This document shows positions 21,873 to 34,258 of a stretch of DNA of 64,000 nt, one piece after another. The notes beneath the pieces were generated by a model that worked only from the letters and a program-made list of their open reading frames with translations, had not been told where the DNA came from and ran no database searches. The position numbers and the translations under genes are program-made. The stretch lies in assembly GCA_036874045.1 (NCBI GenBank), contig CM072341.1, positions 2,430,501-2,494,500 of the forward strand, given 5' to 3'. Position 1 is the first letter of the stretch, and every line of letters begins with the position of its first letter. This DNA is from Cymodocea nodosa (Eukaryota > Streptophyta > Magnoliopsida > Alismatales > Cymodoceaceae).

Positions 21873-23612
21873 TGTCTTGGTGTTTGTTACTTCTGTTTTT
21901 ACTTGTTTTAATTTGTCTTTATGCCTATATCAATAATTACTCTTAGAAGTAAACAAACAACCTTTCACACAAATTAGATGTTAATTCCAATTTGTATTTT
22001 AATTGCAAGTGCATAGTGTATATTGTATTTGTGTGCAAGTATAGGTCGATCCACTAAGATTGAGTAAGAATTGTGTATTGTTCTGATTTTTATATTGGAG
22101 TATATGTGTTCAGTAAGCACTCCATTGAGTTATAGTTAACACAATAGACTTAATTCGTGGAGTTATGACTAACTCAATGGACTAACCTTGTGGACTTAAG
22201 TTAACTCCACGAGCCTATCTTTCCAATTAAATACTGCTATTTACAGAGGAATTTGGCCAACCATTAGGCGGTTCCACAGATTGTAAATAACATCAATTAA
22301 ACTCTTTAATGTTAGTTAATATGAGATTTATCATTAAGCACTACTAACATTTAGATATTTCAAACAGTAACCATTAAAATCTTTAAGTATCTGGAACGAT
22401 TTAATTTCATTAAACTATAAAACTATTTTCTATTTTCTAAATCAAACAAACATAACACATTCACAATATTGACAATGATAACATTAATTATGATACAAAA
22501 CAAACAATACAACCATTTAATACTAAATGTAAACAAAGATAAGTTGTTTTTGTTTTGATATGTTCCTGAAGATGAGCGAAAGGTGAAATGTAAAAATCTC
22601 TATCAACAGTAAAAACTTCTGTCACTACATGTGACGCGATTACACCACTGAAAACTTAATCACTTACAATCCTGCCTCCTCTCCCTATAGAATCGCGAGT
22701 CTAGAATTGCAAGATGATCTCCTCTTTAGCATATTGGCATCAACTTGAAACCAAGGCTAGAAGTTTTATGATCTCTTGAGATAAGAGTTGGTGCTTGGTG
22801 AAAATGGCTTCCCTTCCCACGATGCGATCACTTCTCACAGTGGTTGTCAGGTACTGTGTTTGGCTCAGAATCGACCCGACATCAGGAAAGTATCCTCATA
22901 GACCTTCGATGGTTGGTGATTATAGTGGTGGTGTGGAGCTTCAGGGAACTTCCGACGCTGCCTGTAGTTAGCGCGGTCCTCCACCTCTACACACACACTT
23001 TCTACGTCTTTCTCCTCTTCTTTTATATTTCTTTCCGTAGTAACTACTTCTACTTAGATGATCGGTTGGATTTCCTTCATTCATATCAACAATGGTGATT
23101 TCTTCTTCCTTCCACGAGTGAATTCCTATGTGATATGTGTGATCGTGGTTTTCCTTCGAATGTCCTGTTTCTGTAACTGCTACAGTGGCATATTAGAAAA
23201 TAAATGGTCCGTGGAGTTACAGATAACTCAATAGACTTACTTCGTTGATTTAACTATAAAACACGTGCAATAAAGAAATAAGCTACTAACATAACACGTT
23301 ACTTTAGTGTGTATTCAAGTAACTCAACGTGTATAGTTATGCTAACTTAACGAGTTAAGCATGTGCATCTCACGTGATATACTAAAGCATTTAAATTCAA
23401 CACGTGTATAATTCTAACTTAACAAGTTCAGATATTTTGGATACTTAAAAATCTAACTATCCAATGCTTAGATGCATTTCATATAGTTAGCAGATAACTC
23501 ACCGAAAATCCACTTAAATCATGCATTAAGGTTTCAACATGTGTATTCCAAGAAATAATAAAATATTCTTTAAGCAATTAAACATAACTGTCCGGTACAT
23601 TCAATATAACTC
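21873..23612 (-). repeat. 5' LTR of gypsy element D, outer end truncated
   Basis: It aligns with 9180-11150 from its inner end (21873) to the CAATATAACTC stretch at 23612. There it stops short of the TGTTTAGAATG end and meets a plus-strand LTR head-to-head. Confidence 0.8.
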
Positions 23613-24915
23613 ATTATTTGTTTTTATATATGGTAGATTATATCATCATTTTCGAAGGAAAACTACGATTGCACATATCATGTAGGATTTAAATTGTAGA
23701 ATGAAGAAGAAATCACCATCGTTGAATTGAAGGAAGAAGATTTAATCAATCATTTAGGCGGAAGCAGTTATTACTGAAAAAAATATAAAAAGAAAGGAGA
23801 AAGAATGAAGAAAAGTGTGTGGGGTAGAGAACTATGCTAACTACAGTAGCATCGGTAGTTCCTATAGGGCCTCCAACACCAACACCAAACCACCACTAAA
23901 CACCAACCATCAGAGGTCTGTAAGGATACTTTCCAGATGTTGAATCAATTCCGAGCCAAACACGGTGACTGATAATCACTATGAGGAGTGATTGCATCAC
24001 AGGAAGAAAAGTCATTTTCACTAAGCACCGAATCATCTCTCAGGAAATAGTAAAACTTCTAGCCTTGGATTTAGGTTGATGCCAATATACTGAAGAGGAG
24101 ATCAACTTACAAATCTCGATTCGTGATTCTATAGGGAGAGGGACGTGTGATAATAAATGATTTAGTTTTTAATGGTGCAATCATGTCGCATATAGTGATG
24201 AGAGTTATTACTGTCAATAGAGAATTTTACATTTCACCTATTGTACATCTTTAGGAACATATCAAAACAAAAACAACCAAAAAACTCATTATTTGTTTTT
24301 ATAATTAGTAATTTTGTGTTGTATTGTTTGTTTTGTGTTGTGAGTAATGCCATTATTGTTAGTATTGTTGAATGTTTTATGTTTATTTGATTCCAAAAAA
24401 TAGAAAATTGTATTATTGATTACTAAAATTTGTTCATATATAATACCAAAATCTTAATGGTTATTATTTAAAATATATGAATGTTAGCATTGGTCAATGA
24501 TAAATACCATATAAACTAATATTTTGTGAAATCACCCAATGGATGGTTGAATTTCTCTATGAACAGCAAATATAATTGGAAGTTACTAATAAGGCTCGTG
24601 AAGTTAACTTAAGTCCACGAGGATAATCTATTGTGTCAACTGTAACTCAACAAACTAAGTCTGTTGAGTTAGGAGTAAGTCAATGGAGTGCGTAATTTAA
24701 CACATACAAACCTCTAGTTGTAAAAAGTAAAATAGTATGAAATTTTTATTTAGTCTCTATGGGATCGACCTATACTTGTACATTTATGCAATAGACACTA
24801 TACACTTGCAGTTAAAAGTAAATTAGATTTAATATTTAATTTGTGAAAATTATTTGTTTACTTCTAAAAGAAAATATAAATACACATTTAAAGTAAACAC
24901 TAAACAAACCAAACA
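23613..24915 (+). repeat. 5' LTR of gypsy element B, outer end truncated
   Basis: From about 23640 it matches the inner two thirds of the LTR at 44274-46310 (GAAGAAATCACCATCG, TGCCAATATACTGAAGAGGAGATCA, TGGGATCGACC blocks) and ends CCAAACA at 24915. The first part of the LTR is missing. The first bases (23613-23640, ATTATTTGTTTTTATA) repeat a motif found further inside the same LTR at 24291, perhaps filler copied during joining. Confidence 0.75.
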
Positions 24916-24922
24916 AGTTTTT

Positions 24923-24940
24923 TGACACCGTTGCTGGGGA
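24923..24940 (+). other. Primer binding site of element B
   Basis: TGACACCGTTGCTGGGGA, a mutated copy of TGGCGCCGTTGCCGGGGA, eight bases after the LTR end at 24915. Confidence 0.75.
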
Positions 24941-24989
24941 CTGAAAAGTTTAACAACTGTAATGTTGTTTTGTTTTCATAGCATAAGGA

Positions 24990-26580
24990 ATGTTGTGTGT
25001 TTTTATCATTGAGAATATGGCATATGCTTAAGCTCAAAGATTTCTGAAACCTATAGTTAGCATATTTAAATTCTACAATTTGGAAGGTCATGACATTATT
25101 GATTGTTTGAAATTGAGACAATTGCAGATGGTTAGATCGAATGAGTAACAAATGAATTATATCCAATATAATAGAACAAAGTATGAAAATCCTATAGTTT
25201 ACCCAACCAATAGTCAATTTAAAACAAATAATGTGTCAAGAGACAAGGAAGTTTGGGATAGGTATGACAAACTTGAACGTAGTTTAGAACAAAACCTAGA
25301 CAAATTGGAACAATACATGTATTATCAATAAGAAGTCAACCAAATAAACTATAAGGAAAATTATTTGGAACCTAAAATTGATATCATCAATGAAATTGAG
25401 AAAACCATAATGAAAATTGATCAAAAATTGAATACAATGAGATTAGATGGTCTAAAAAGAAAGCTAAATGCACTAGATGAATTTACAACAAAATTACAAG
25501 TTATGCAAGCTCAAAATGAGAACACAAATGATAATTTCAATGTTGAAGATGTGCATAATTTACAAAACATAAAGATAAAAGGAATTACCAATGAAATAGG
25601 ACTTGAGAAATGTAATCCAATTGAAGAAAATATGGAAACAATCAAAGATCAAAATCATAAGAAAGAAATGGTGATACAAGAACATCATGAAAGTGTTGAA
25701 AATCTAGAAGATGTCTATATAACATTAAGATTTGGAACTTATGTGCCATCGAGAATTCAAAAAGAAAACAAAGTGGAGCTAAGTAAGAACAAACTTCAAA
25801 ATGAAAAGAAACATGTAATGCCTAAAAACTTAGAAATCAATGAAGAAAAATCTAAATCTGAAAATGAAACTATAAATGACCAAAAGAAAGAAATGAAAGA
25901 AAAAGAATCTTTTAAATCATAATCATTAGTGCCCTATCTTGAAAAATTAAAACAAACATTTCCTAAAGAATAAGAAAAAAATTTGAGAAATATTTGAAAA
26001 AGTACAAGTTAACATTCCTTTGTTAAATTTATAGTAGAAAATGTCACCTTATGCTAAATTTCTTAAGGATTAGTGTATTAAGAAAAGGAATGAAAAGTGT
26101 TAAGAAAATTCTTTTTGGCTGAACAAAGTAGTTCTCTATTTCTACCACAAATTCCTAAAAAGTTATCTAATCTTAGAATCTTTGTTATATCATACACAAT
26201 AGGTAATACAACTTTGGAAAGAACTTTAATAGACCTAGGTGTAGGTATAAATGTTATGCCTAGTGATATATTTGCATCCCTAGGATTAGAAGACTTAATC
26301 CCTACTAGGACTGTCATTCAATTAGCAGATAGAAATATAAGATACCCTAGAGGAAAAATAGAAGATGTCCTAATTAAAGTGAAGAACTTCATCTATCTAG
26401 TTGATATTGTTGTTTTAGATTCGTAAGAAATTAAGCATCAGAATCATGATAAATATTTAATTTTGGGAAGGCCATTTCTAACAACATCAAGGGCTATTAT
26501 AAATTGTAAAAATGGAATGATGAGATTAGCATATGATAAAGAGGATACTCGATTAAATATTTTCAAACCAGAAGGAGATA
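24990..26580 (+). pseudogene. Gypsy element B gag C-terminal part and protease
   Basis: A degraded zinc-knuckle block (FYNLEGHDIIDC near 25075) is followed by a charged coiled-coil-like region, open at 25365-25922. A LEDVYITLRFGTYVP block follows, then protease with SSLFLPQIPKKLS and TLIDLGVGINVMPSDIFASLGL (about 26130-26290; catalytic D kept). Next come RYPRGKIEDVLIKVKNFIYL and LILGRPFL. Stops at 25921, around 25970-26060, 26426 and 26583 break the frame. Capsid core is absent from this position. Confidence 0.8.
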
Positions 26581-26591
26581 AATAGTTAGAA

Positions 26592-28330
26592 ATGTCCTTA
26601 CATACTATAGACTTTCTAGAAGATGAAGGAGACATGTTAGAAGATGTGATTCAAGAAGAATTAAATATGCAACTAGATATTGAAAATTTAGAAGGAAGTG
26701 AAAATATAGATGGAGACTTAAACATAGAAGTAGAAGGAGACCAAGAAGAGTTTAATATTGAAGATGAAAATGTTAAATTAGAAGCTCTAACTACTGATGG
26801 TCAATACCTAGATTTAAAACCTTTATTTCCTAAATTGACCTATAAATTTTTAGAAGAAGAATGGACTTGTCCAATCATTGTAGCATTAGATTTAAAGGAA
26901 AATCAAATATCTAAATTAAAAGATATAGTAAAGACATATAAAGAAGCAATAAGATAGACTATGGCTAACATAAAAGGGTTAAATTTTACTTTATGCCATC
27001 ATCATATATATTTAGAAGAGAATGCTAAACTAATTAGAATTCCTAAAAGGAGATTAAATCTAAACCTTAAAGAAGTAGGAAGGAAGGAAATTGTGAAATG
27101 GTTAGACAATGACATAATATATCTAATTTCTGACAGCTCATGGGTTAGTCCAATCCATATAGTTCCTAAGAAATCAAGATTAACTATTATTAAGAATGAA
27201 AGTCAAGACTTGATACCTATTAGAATTCAATTAGGTTGGAGAGTATGTATAAATTATAGAAAGTTGAATGTTGTGACTTGAAAAGATCATTTTTCCTCAC
27301 ATTTTACAAATCAAATACTAGAGAAATTAGTAGAGTAAGAATATTTTTATTTCCTAGACGAGTAGTCAAGGTATAACCAAGTCTGAGTAGCATTAAAGGA
27401 TTAAGAGAAAACAACTTTCACATGTTCTAATGGAACTTATGCTTTTAAAAGGATGTCATTTGGATTATGCAATGCATTAATAATCTTTTAAAGGTGTATG
27501 CAAGGCATATTCACTAGAATGACTGAAGATTTTTTAGAAATATTTATGGATGATTTTATAGTATATGAGACCTCATTTAAAGTATATTTAAACAATTTAG
27601 ATCAAGTATTAAAACATTGTGTAGAAAAAATTTGGTTCTAAATTGGGAAAAATGTCACTTCATGGTAAAATAAGGAATAGTATTGGGACATGTTGTTTCA
27701 ATGAAAGGATTGGAGGTAGACAAAGCTAAGATAGAAATAATTTCTAATCTATCAGAACCTAAATCAGTAAAAGATATTAAATCATTTCTAGGACATGTAG
27801 GATTTTATAGGAGATTTATCAAAGATTTTAGCAAAATAGTTAGACCTTTAACTAATCTATTAAAAGATATTCCATTTAACTTTGATAGAAATTGCAAAGA
27901 AGTTTTCTTCAAGCTTAAAACTAGTTTAATTTCAACTCCTATAATACAAGCACCTAATTGGAGCTATCTATTTGAGTTAATGTGTGTTGTATTTGATTTT
28001 GTTGTAGAAGCAGTGTGGGAACAGAAGATAGAAAAATTTCCTAGAGTGATTCATTATGCGAGCAAGATTCTAAATGATGCTTAAGTTAATTACACAACTA
28101 CTGAAAAAGAATTATTAACTATTATGTTTGCCTTAGAAAAAATTAGATCATACTTAATAAGAACTAAAGTGATAGTATATATGGATCATTTAGCTTTAAA
28201 ACATTTAATAGTAAAGAAAGAAACTAAACTTAGACTGATCTAGTGGATATTATTATTACAATAATTTGATCTGGAAATTAAAGATAAAAAAGGATGTGAG
28301 AATGTGGTAGATAGTTAATTAATGGTCATA
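26592..28330 (+). pseudogene. Gypsy (Athila-like) reverse transcriptase-RNase H of element B, broken
   Basis: An acidic linker (26592-26957) leads to RT. Blocks are HHHIYLEENAKLIRIPKRRL, WVSPIHIVPKK, WRVCINYRKLN (about 27235-27275), FGLCNA near 27460, FMDDF catalytic box near 27545, [19 protein letters not shown] (27780-27840) and RNase H-like FELM-VVFDFVV and TTEKELL near 28100. The order and the FMDDF form match Ty3/gypsy Athila. Several stops (for example at about 27280 and 27336) show it is dead. Element F carries a better copy on the other strand. Confidence 0.85.
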
Positions 28331-28339
28331 AACACAATA

Positions 28340-29640
28340 CCTTAGTATATAGATAGTTAATTATTTAGTTATAGGTTTAACACTTAAGAATTGGAATAGA
28401 CAGGATAAGAAATTGTTCTTTTTAATAGTAAAATATTACTATTGGGAAGACTCATACTTATTTAAGAAATATCCTAATTTAGTCATAAGGAGGTGTGTTC
28501 TAGAAATTGAATATCATAGCATGTTATCATTCTATCATAACCAAGCATGTGGAGGATATTTTGGTTCAAGGAAAACTACGGCCAAAATTTTACAATGTAG
28601 ATTCTACTAGCCAACACTATTTAAAGATGCTCACAAATACTGCTTAAGTTGTTTAAGAAGTCAACAAATAGGAAGGATATCAAAGAGAAATATGATGCCT
28701 CCGTATGCTATTGTTGAGGTTGAAATTTTTGATGTGTGGGAAATTGATTTTATGGGTCCATTTTCTACATCTAATCAGTTTAATTATATATTATTGGGTG
28801 TAGATTATGTATCTAAATGGATAGAAGTTATTCCTACAAAAACTAATGATAACAAAATGGTAATACATTTTATAAAAACTAATATAATTGCTAAATTTGG
28901 AATACCTAAAGTTATTATTAGTGATAGGAAAACTCATTTCTGTAATACAAGTTTTGAAACCTTAATGAAGAAATATGGAGTAAATCACAAAATTGCAACT
29001 TCATATCATCTGTAAATAAGTGGACAAGTAGAAAGTGCAAACAATCAAATTAAATTAATTTTAGAGAAAGTAGTAAATCCTATTAGAAAATATTAAGCTA
29101 ATAAACTAATAGATGCACTTTAGGCTTATAGAACAACTAATAAAACAAGCCTAGGTATGTCACCTTTTAGGATAGTATATGGAAAAGTTGACATTTACCT
29201 ACTGAATTAGAACATAGAACTTATTGGGCATTAAAAAGTCTAAATACTATTTTAAATCAAGCTACTGAAAATAGAAAGATACAATTAATTGATTTAGAAG
29301 AATTTAGGAATAAAACTTATTCAAAAACTATAAAAGAAAAAGAGAAGATGAAGTTATGGCATGACAAGAAAAGTATTCTAAAAGCTTTTAAAATAGGACA
29401 AGAAGTATATTTTTACATGACTAGACTTCATAACCATCTAGAAAAATTAAGATCTAGATGAGCAGGACCATACATAATTTGAAACATTTATTCCTAAGGA
29501 GCTATTGAAATTGAAAATCCCAAAAATCAGAATATATTTAAAGTAAATGGACAAAGACTTAGACCTATTCTTAAATTTTCAAAAAGTTCATTTGGGATTA
29601 AAGAAGTAAGAGTGGAGGACTATTCAGGTCCTATTACGTA
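28340..29640 (+). pseudogene. Gypsy integrase of element B, broken
   Basis: The zinc-binding domain shows YHNQACGGYFGSRKTTAKIL, with CLSCLR as the CC pair near 28640-28655. The catalytic core has WEIDFMGPF (about 28738), a GVDYVSKWIE block and IISDRKTHF (second D, near 28915). The third acidic residue region near 29010-29030 (ISGQVESAN) follows a stop. Downstream blocks AYRTTNKTSLGMSPFR and AGPYII continue to about 29640. The frame is broken at 28608, 29014 and elsewhere. The SIRE copia element is inserted 30 bases further on. Confidence 0.85.
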
Positions 29641-29673
29641 AATATATTTATATTGAAAAAACAAAACTTAAGT

Positions 29674-29678
29674 ATATT
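29674..29678 (+). repeat. Target site duplication, left copy (ATATT)
   Basis: Five bases directly before the LTR start TGTTGAGTATT. An identical ATATT at 43096-43100 follows the other LTR, fixing both ends of the copia element. Confidence 0.9.
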
Positions 29679-31410
29679 TGTTGAGTATTTTTGTTTTGAT
29701 GATGTGTGCTGAATGAATATAATCATATTTGCTCAATTACTATTGCTTGTGAAAAGAAATTAAAATCATCAATTAATACAAAAAAAGCTTACTGATATAA
29801 ATACTTGTCTGTATTGGATCTGAAGTTAATAACTAGTCATTTCGTTGCAATAATTTCTCATTTAGCTAAACGTTAAGTTAACGTGTGTTTTTATTGAAAA
29901 GCATGATATGTTTTAAAGTTATATCTCTGTATCATGAACAGTGCACGTTTAGACAACTCGTTAAGTTAGAGTTTTGTTTGTATAGAGGTCACGTGAGAAC
30001 TCATTAAGTTAGAGGCTTAAAGGTTAAAATAGGTCACGTGATAACTCGTTAAGTTAGTCAGTAAATGAAGAGACAAACTCGTTAAGTTAGTATTATACAC
30101 GTGGTGAAATTATAAGTTAGTGTTATATATTGTATCACATGAGGTGCACATGTTTAACTCGTTAAGTTAACATAACTAAATGTGTTGAGTTGCTATATTG
30201 AACACTAAGACAACACGTTAGGTTAGCGTTATACTTAAGTTGCTATTTTTGCATGTGGTAAAATTCTTATTATAAAAAAACATTTGTTTATTACTAAATC
30301 GGTGAGTTAAAGTTTTTTCGGAGACCTACAGTCGTAACTATCCGAAAGGTAACTTAAGTCATGTTTTCAGGTCTTGACACGTGTCTCACTAGTTTTATAA
30401 TATAAAGAGTTTTTTGGTGACTTACTTTTGTAACTATCCGAAACTTAAACTGTTTACGGTGAGTTATCGTTTAACCTTCCGAAAGAAAGGTTAAGTTGGT
30501 TCATTAAGTTAGCATAACACCACAGACTTTGTTCGTTGAGTTAGCTACAGTACTTGTCACATGAAATGGCACATGAGGAACTCGTTAAGTTAGAAACGTT
30601 AAGTTATATATATATACTTGTATAATGACTTCTTATTACACTGATGAAAAATTTTTGGACGAGAAAGTTTATTTTGTAGGAAATTTTTCAGAGATCCAAG
30701 ACTGATGATTAAAGAAAATTCGAAATCTAAACGTGGGTTAGAACGTGTGTGTTTCGATGAAGGAAAAAGAAAAGACGTGGTGAAGTGGAAAACTGGTAGT
30801 GGTTAAACGTGAAGGATATGCATGAAATGAAGATATAGTATAAAAGGCATAAAATTCTCGTTGATCAAACAATCCTTGCACACAAAACGAAAAATCATTT
30901 CAAGGATCAAACCATCCTTGCACACCAAAAGAAAAATCTTTTTTAGGGATCAAAAACACTTCTTCGGGCAAAATCTCTCAAGTGGAAGAAAATTCAGTGA
31001 AGCATAAAAAGGTAAGATTTTCATCACTGAAGATTTGAAGTATCAGAAGAAAGCAAATTCGGTGAAGCATAAAAAGACAAGATACTCGTCACTGAAGAAT
31101 TGTTGAAGAAGAAAGAAGAAGAAGAAGAAGAAAGATCTCAAACAGGGAGAAATGTTTTAAATTCCGTAAATTAGTTTTCTCTGTTTGTAGTTATGAAATT
31201 TTATATATGAAATATGGTATCGAAATATAATTGCATCTACAATTTCTGAGGAGAATTGAATTGTATAGTGTAATTGAAATATTGAATAAAAATGATTTTA
31301 TGAAAACAATGTCTTGACTTGTTTTTGAGTTTTAAAGTTTCAATTATATTTCAGAAAATATTAAAAATACACAATTCACCTCCCCTCTTGTGTAGCTATA
31401 CGATCCTACA
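29679..31410 (+). repeat. 5' LTR of the SIRE-type copia element
   Basis: Starts TGTTGAGTATTTTTG and ends GATCCTACA, two bases before the PBS. U3 (about 29820-30620) is packed with AACTCGTTAAGTTAG, CACGTG and AACTATCCGAAA motifs. A TATA-like ATAGTATAAAAGGC lies at about 30834. The part after it (30850-31140) has repeated units with TCAAACAATCCTTGCACAC and AATTC(A/G)GTGAAGCATAAAAAG. Confidence 0.9.
30834..30847 (+). promoter_or_regulatory. Probable TATA box of the copia LTR promoter
   Basis: ATAGTATAAAAGGC lies in the LTR after the motif-rich U3 and before the untranslated repeats; the 3' LTR has the same sequence near 42525. The position fits a U3/R promoter. It is the only strong TATA match in the LTR that I noticed. 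Confidence 0.5.
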
Positions 31411-31412
31411 AG

Positions 31413-31430
31413 TGGTATCAGAGCTTTGTT
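31413..31430 (+). other. Primer binding site (initiator Met tRNA type) of the copia element
   Basis: TGGTATCAGAGCTTTGTT begins two bases after the LTR end; TGGTATCAGAGC is the standard plant copia PBS complementary to initiator methionine tRNA. Confidence 0.95.
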
Positions 31431-31609
31431 AATAATCTTTGATATAAAATCGATACAAACTTATTTAATATCATTGCTTATTCTACCTTCTTTGTTTTTA
31501 AATAGAAATTAATATCTGAGCATCCATTTAACTTTCTTGATTTAAGGCTCAAGTTGTTTTAAAGTTTTAGACTGTTTAAAATCAAATAGGTTGAAAAATC
31601 TAAGGTAAT

Positions 31610-32428
31610 ATGGCTATTGGAAATGGTAATTTTTCTTTATATGAAGGCTAAAATCTTAATCGTCCTCCTTTATTTGATGGAAAACATTTTGAATATTGGA
31701 AATATAGGATGACTGTTTTTCTTCAAAGTATAGATCATAAGTTGTGGTTCATGATTTCTAAGCCATATACTCCGTTAACTACTCCTTATAATACTAGGAC
31801 AATTACTGAAAAAGAAAATGAAACTCTGAATGCTAAGAGCTTAAATATTTTATTTTGTGCATTGAGTTATGAACAGTTTAGTAAAGTGTCGGCATATAAA
31901 TCTGCTTATGAGGTGTGGCATGCATTAGAAGTTTCACATGAAGGTACTTTTCAAGTTAAAGAGACTAAAATAAACATGTTGATTCATAAGTATGAACTCT
32001 TTAAGATGCATGAAGATGAAAATATTTCTAAGATGTTTTCCAGATTTCTTGATATCATAAACTCTTTAAAATGTTTAGGAAAGAATTTTGAACCGAAGAA
32101 TTTGGTGAGAAAAATTCTCAAATCCCTAAGTTCTAAATGGTCTCAGAAAATAACATCAATTGAGGAATCACGAGATTTAAATGTATATACTATGAATGAA
32201 CTTATAGGAAACTTAACAGCTTATGAAGTTCAATTAAATGAATCACTGAGTCAAAATAAACTAAAAATGAAGAAAGAAATAGCCTTCGAAATTAATTCAA
32301 ATTCTGATATATCTACTGATTCTGACGAGGATTTGATTTTGCTGACTAGGAAATTCAAGAAAGCATGGAAAGCTAGGAAACAGCAAATGAACAAAAATGA
32401 TAAACCCTCTCAACGTCAAAATCACTGA
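31610..32428 (+). pseudogene. Copia gag (UBN2-type capsid) of the SIRE element
   Basis: The ATG at 31610 is followed by an in-frame TAA near 31649; the rest (from 31709) is open for 239 codons. Blocks are PPLFDGKHFEYWKYRM, LWFMISKPY, LNAKSLNILFCAL, YEVWHALEVSHEGT, QVKETKINMLIHKYELFKM and LVRKILKSLSSKW: the capsid domain of SIRE-type copia elements. The zinc knuckle lies downstream in another frame (VCYNYKKPRHLSPDC, 32458-32502), with its second Cys replaced by Tyr, so both a frameshift and a knuckle mutation have occurred. Confidence 0.9.
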
Positions 32429-32439
32429 ATGGCAAGAAT

Positions 32440-33830
32440 TCTTCATCCAGAAAGTATGTATGTTACAACTATAAGAAACCTAGACATCTTTCTCCAGATT
32501 GTCCTATGAAGAAAAATGAAAAGCAAAGTAGGACAAATCAGAAGAAGACGGCTCAGAAACCTCAGAAAAAGTTTTACAAGAAAAAGGCTTTGAAGGTCAC
32601 TTGGGATGACACGTCTGAAGAGTCTGAATCTGAAGAATCAGCATCAAAATTTTCACATTCAGAAGGAGACAAGAGTTAGAAGACGTTGCTCATGTGTGCT
32701 TCATGGCAGATGACTCTGAGGTAATATCTGATCCTGAAAGTCATTTAGATTTCAACTTTGATGAATTATTATGTGCTTATCATGCATTATTACAAAAACT
32801 TAAAGTATGTAAACTGGAAAATAAGAATATTAGAAAATCTTCATCCATTATGGTAGAAGAAAATTATTTCTTGTCTACTACTTTAGAAAAGTTTAAATGT
32901 GATAATGAAAATCATGCTAGAGATTTGCAAAAATTTAGATTTAATGAATGTATCTTGCATGAACAAATATAGAATATAAATGCTGAAAAATTAAAGATAG
33001 AATCTGAAAATGAAATGTTGAGAATCAATATAAATGAACTTGAATTAGATATAGATAAATTAAAACTGAGAGAGCAAGATTTAAATTCTACCATTGAGAA
33101 ATGGAATTTAAGTCAAACTAAGTTAGACAAACTAACTAGTATCCATGCGGTGTCTTATAAATTTGGCTTTGGATTTGATTATCCTGAATATCCTGAATCT
33201 CAAGCCAATAAAGGATTTATTAGTTGCAGTTCAAGTAAATCTAATACTAAAATTCCTTTTATTATGAAACAAGGTAATAAATATGTAGAAGTAGGTACTT
33301 CAAGGGATGAATCATGTAGTAATAATATAAATCAATGTGATTTGTCAATTTGTACGTCTAACATGACTATAAATGTTTCTAAAAATCTTGTTTCTTGTTC
33401 TGGAAATTCAGTTTCTAATGTTTCTAAAATTTCAGACAATTGTAGTAAACTGAAAAATCAAAAACCTGAGCATGTAATTCAATACACTGGTATTAGACCA
33501 ATTACTCATTCTGCATGTGATAAAACTAAAAATTCTTGTGTAGAAAAAGATTTTGTATGTACGGAAAATGTTAATACAAGTACAAAATCTTCGTATGAAC
33601 TTACTAAAATGTATGAGCATGACCAAAATAAATTAAAATCTGATAAAAATCTGTTTGGTCTTGATTATACTACATCTGAAAACAAAAGAATGATTGTAAA
33701 AGCAATAATGCTATATGTGAGTATGAAGCTAATGATAAATCAATAGTACTTACAACTAATAAGAATATAAATGATAATGTTAAACTATTTTTAAACAAAA
33801 AGAAGAAATATGCGTTTAATGAACTTGGTC
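32440..33830 (+). pseudogene. Gag C-terminal region of the SIRE element (knuckle, acidic and coiled-coil part)
   Basis: After the mutated zinc knuckle comes a Lys-rich then Glu/Ser-rich part (EESESEESASKF). A stretch open at 32694-32972 follows, and then an open 33015-33746 frame of 243 codons. That frame begins with coiled-coil-like heptads (LRININELELDIDKLKLREQ) and turns Ser/Asn/Cys-rich. Long gag tails of this kind are usual for SIRE elements. Stops at about 32677 and 32972 interrupt it. Confidence 0.75.
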
Positions 33831-34258
33831 CTTAACAACATTGGGTACCAAGAAAAAGTTTTTCTTAATTTGTGTTGCAGGAGGAAACAACATCAAAATG
33901 GATATTTGACAGTGGAGTGTCAAGTCACATGACCGGACAGAAAAGTCTAGTACAAAATTTTACAAATACCATGAAAGGAAGTGAAATATTTGGAAACAAA
34001 AGCAAAGATAAAATCATAGGTATGGGCAATGTTCAAATAACTCCTACTTGTGTTATTTCGAATGTACTATATGTAGAAAACCTAGGATTTAATTTGCTGA
34101 GTGTCATAAAACTAACTGAAAATGGATATTATGTAGTGTTTGAAGATAATGTATGCAAAATAATTGATAAAAATACAGATGAAATTAAGTTTATTGCTAA
34201 AAGAAAAGGTTCTATATGTATTTTATCTTTACCTTCTGGTGCAATTGATTTAAATTGA
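33831..34258 (+). pseudogene. Copia aspartic protease of the SIRE element
   Basis: An open frame of 128 codons (33872-34258) has KWIFDSGVSSHMTGQ: the protease DSG catalytic triplet and H-MTG block of copia. VLYVENLGFNLLSV and a CKIID stretch follow. Catalytic Asp is kept. The frame ends with TGA at 34256-34258 and integrase follows at once in the same reading frame, so a single stop separates them. Confidence 0.9.

Larger units (their letters stand above)
9180..23612 (-). mobile_element. Athila-like Ty3/gypsy element D (minus strand, 5' LTR truncated)
   Basis: Read right to left it has a 5' LTR (23612-21873, outer end missing), a PBS (21863-21846), a CCHC/gag C-terminal part, protease, an extra ORF core (about 19.8-18.8 kb), a promoter-like region with small intron, a gag-core cassette (17.7-16.5 kb), an F-box-like ORF (16.35-15.16 kb), two polypurine tracts, and a 3' LTR (11150-9180). 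A solo LTR of the same family is inserted at 11875-14045. Reverse transcriptase, RNase H and integrase, which elements B and F have directly after protease, are absent here, so D could only have moved in trans. A single origin of all parts is inferred from orientation and from element C sharing the F-box and 3' parts. Confidence 0.7.
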
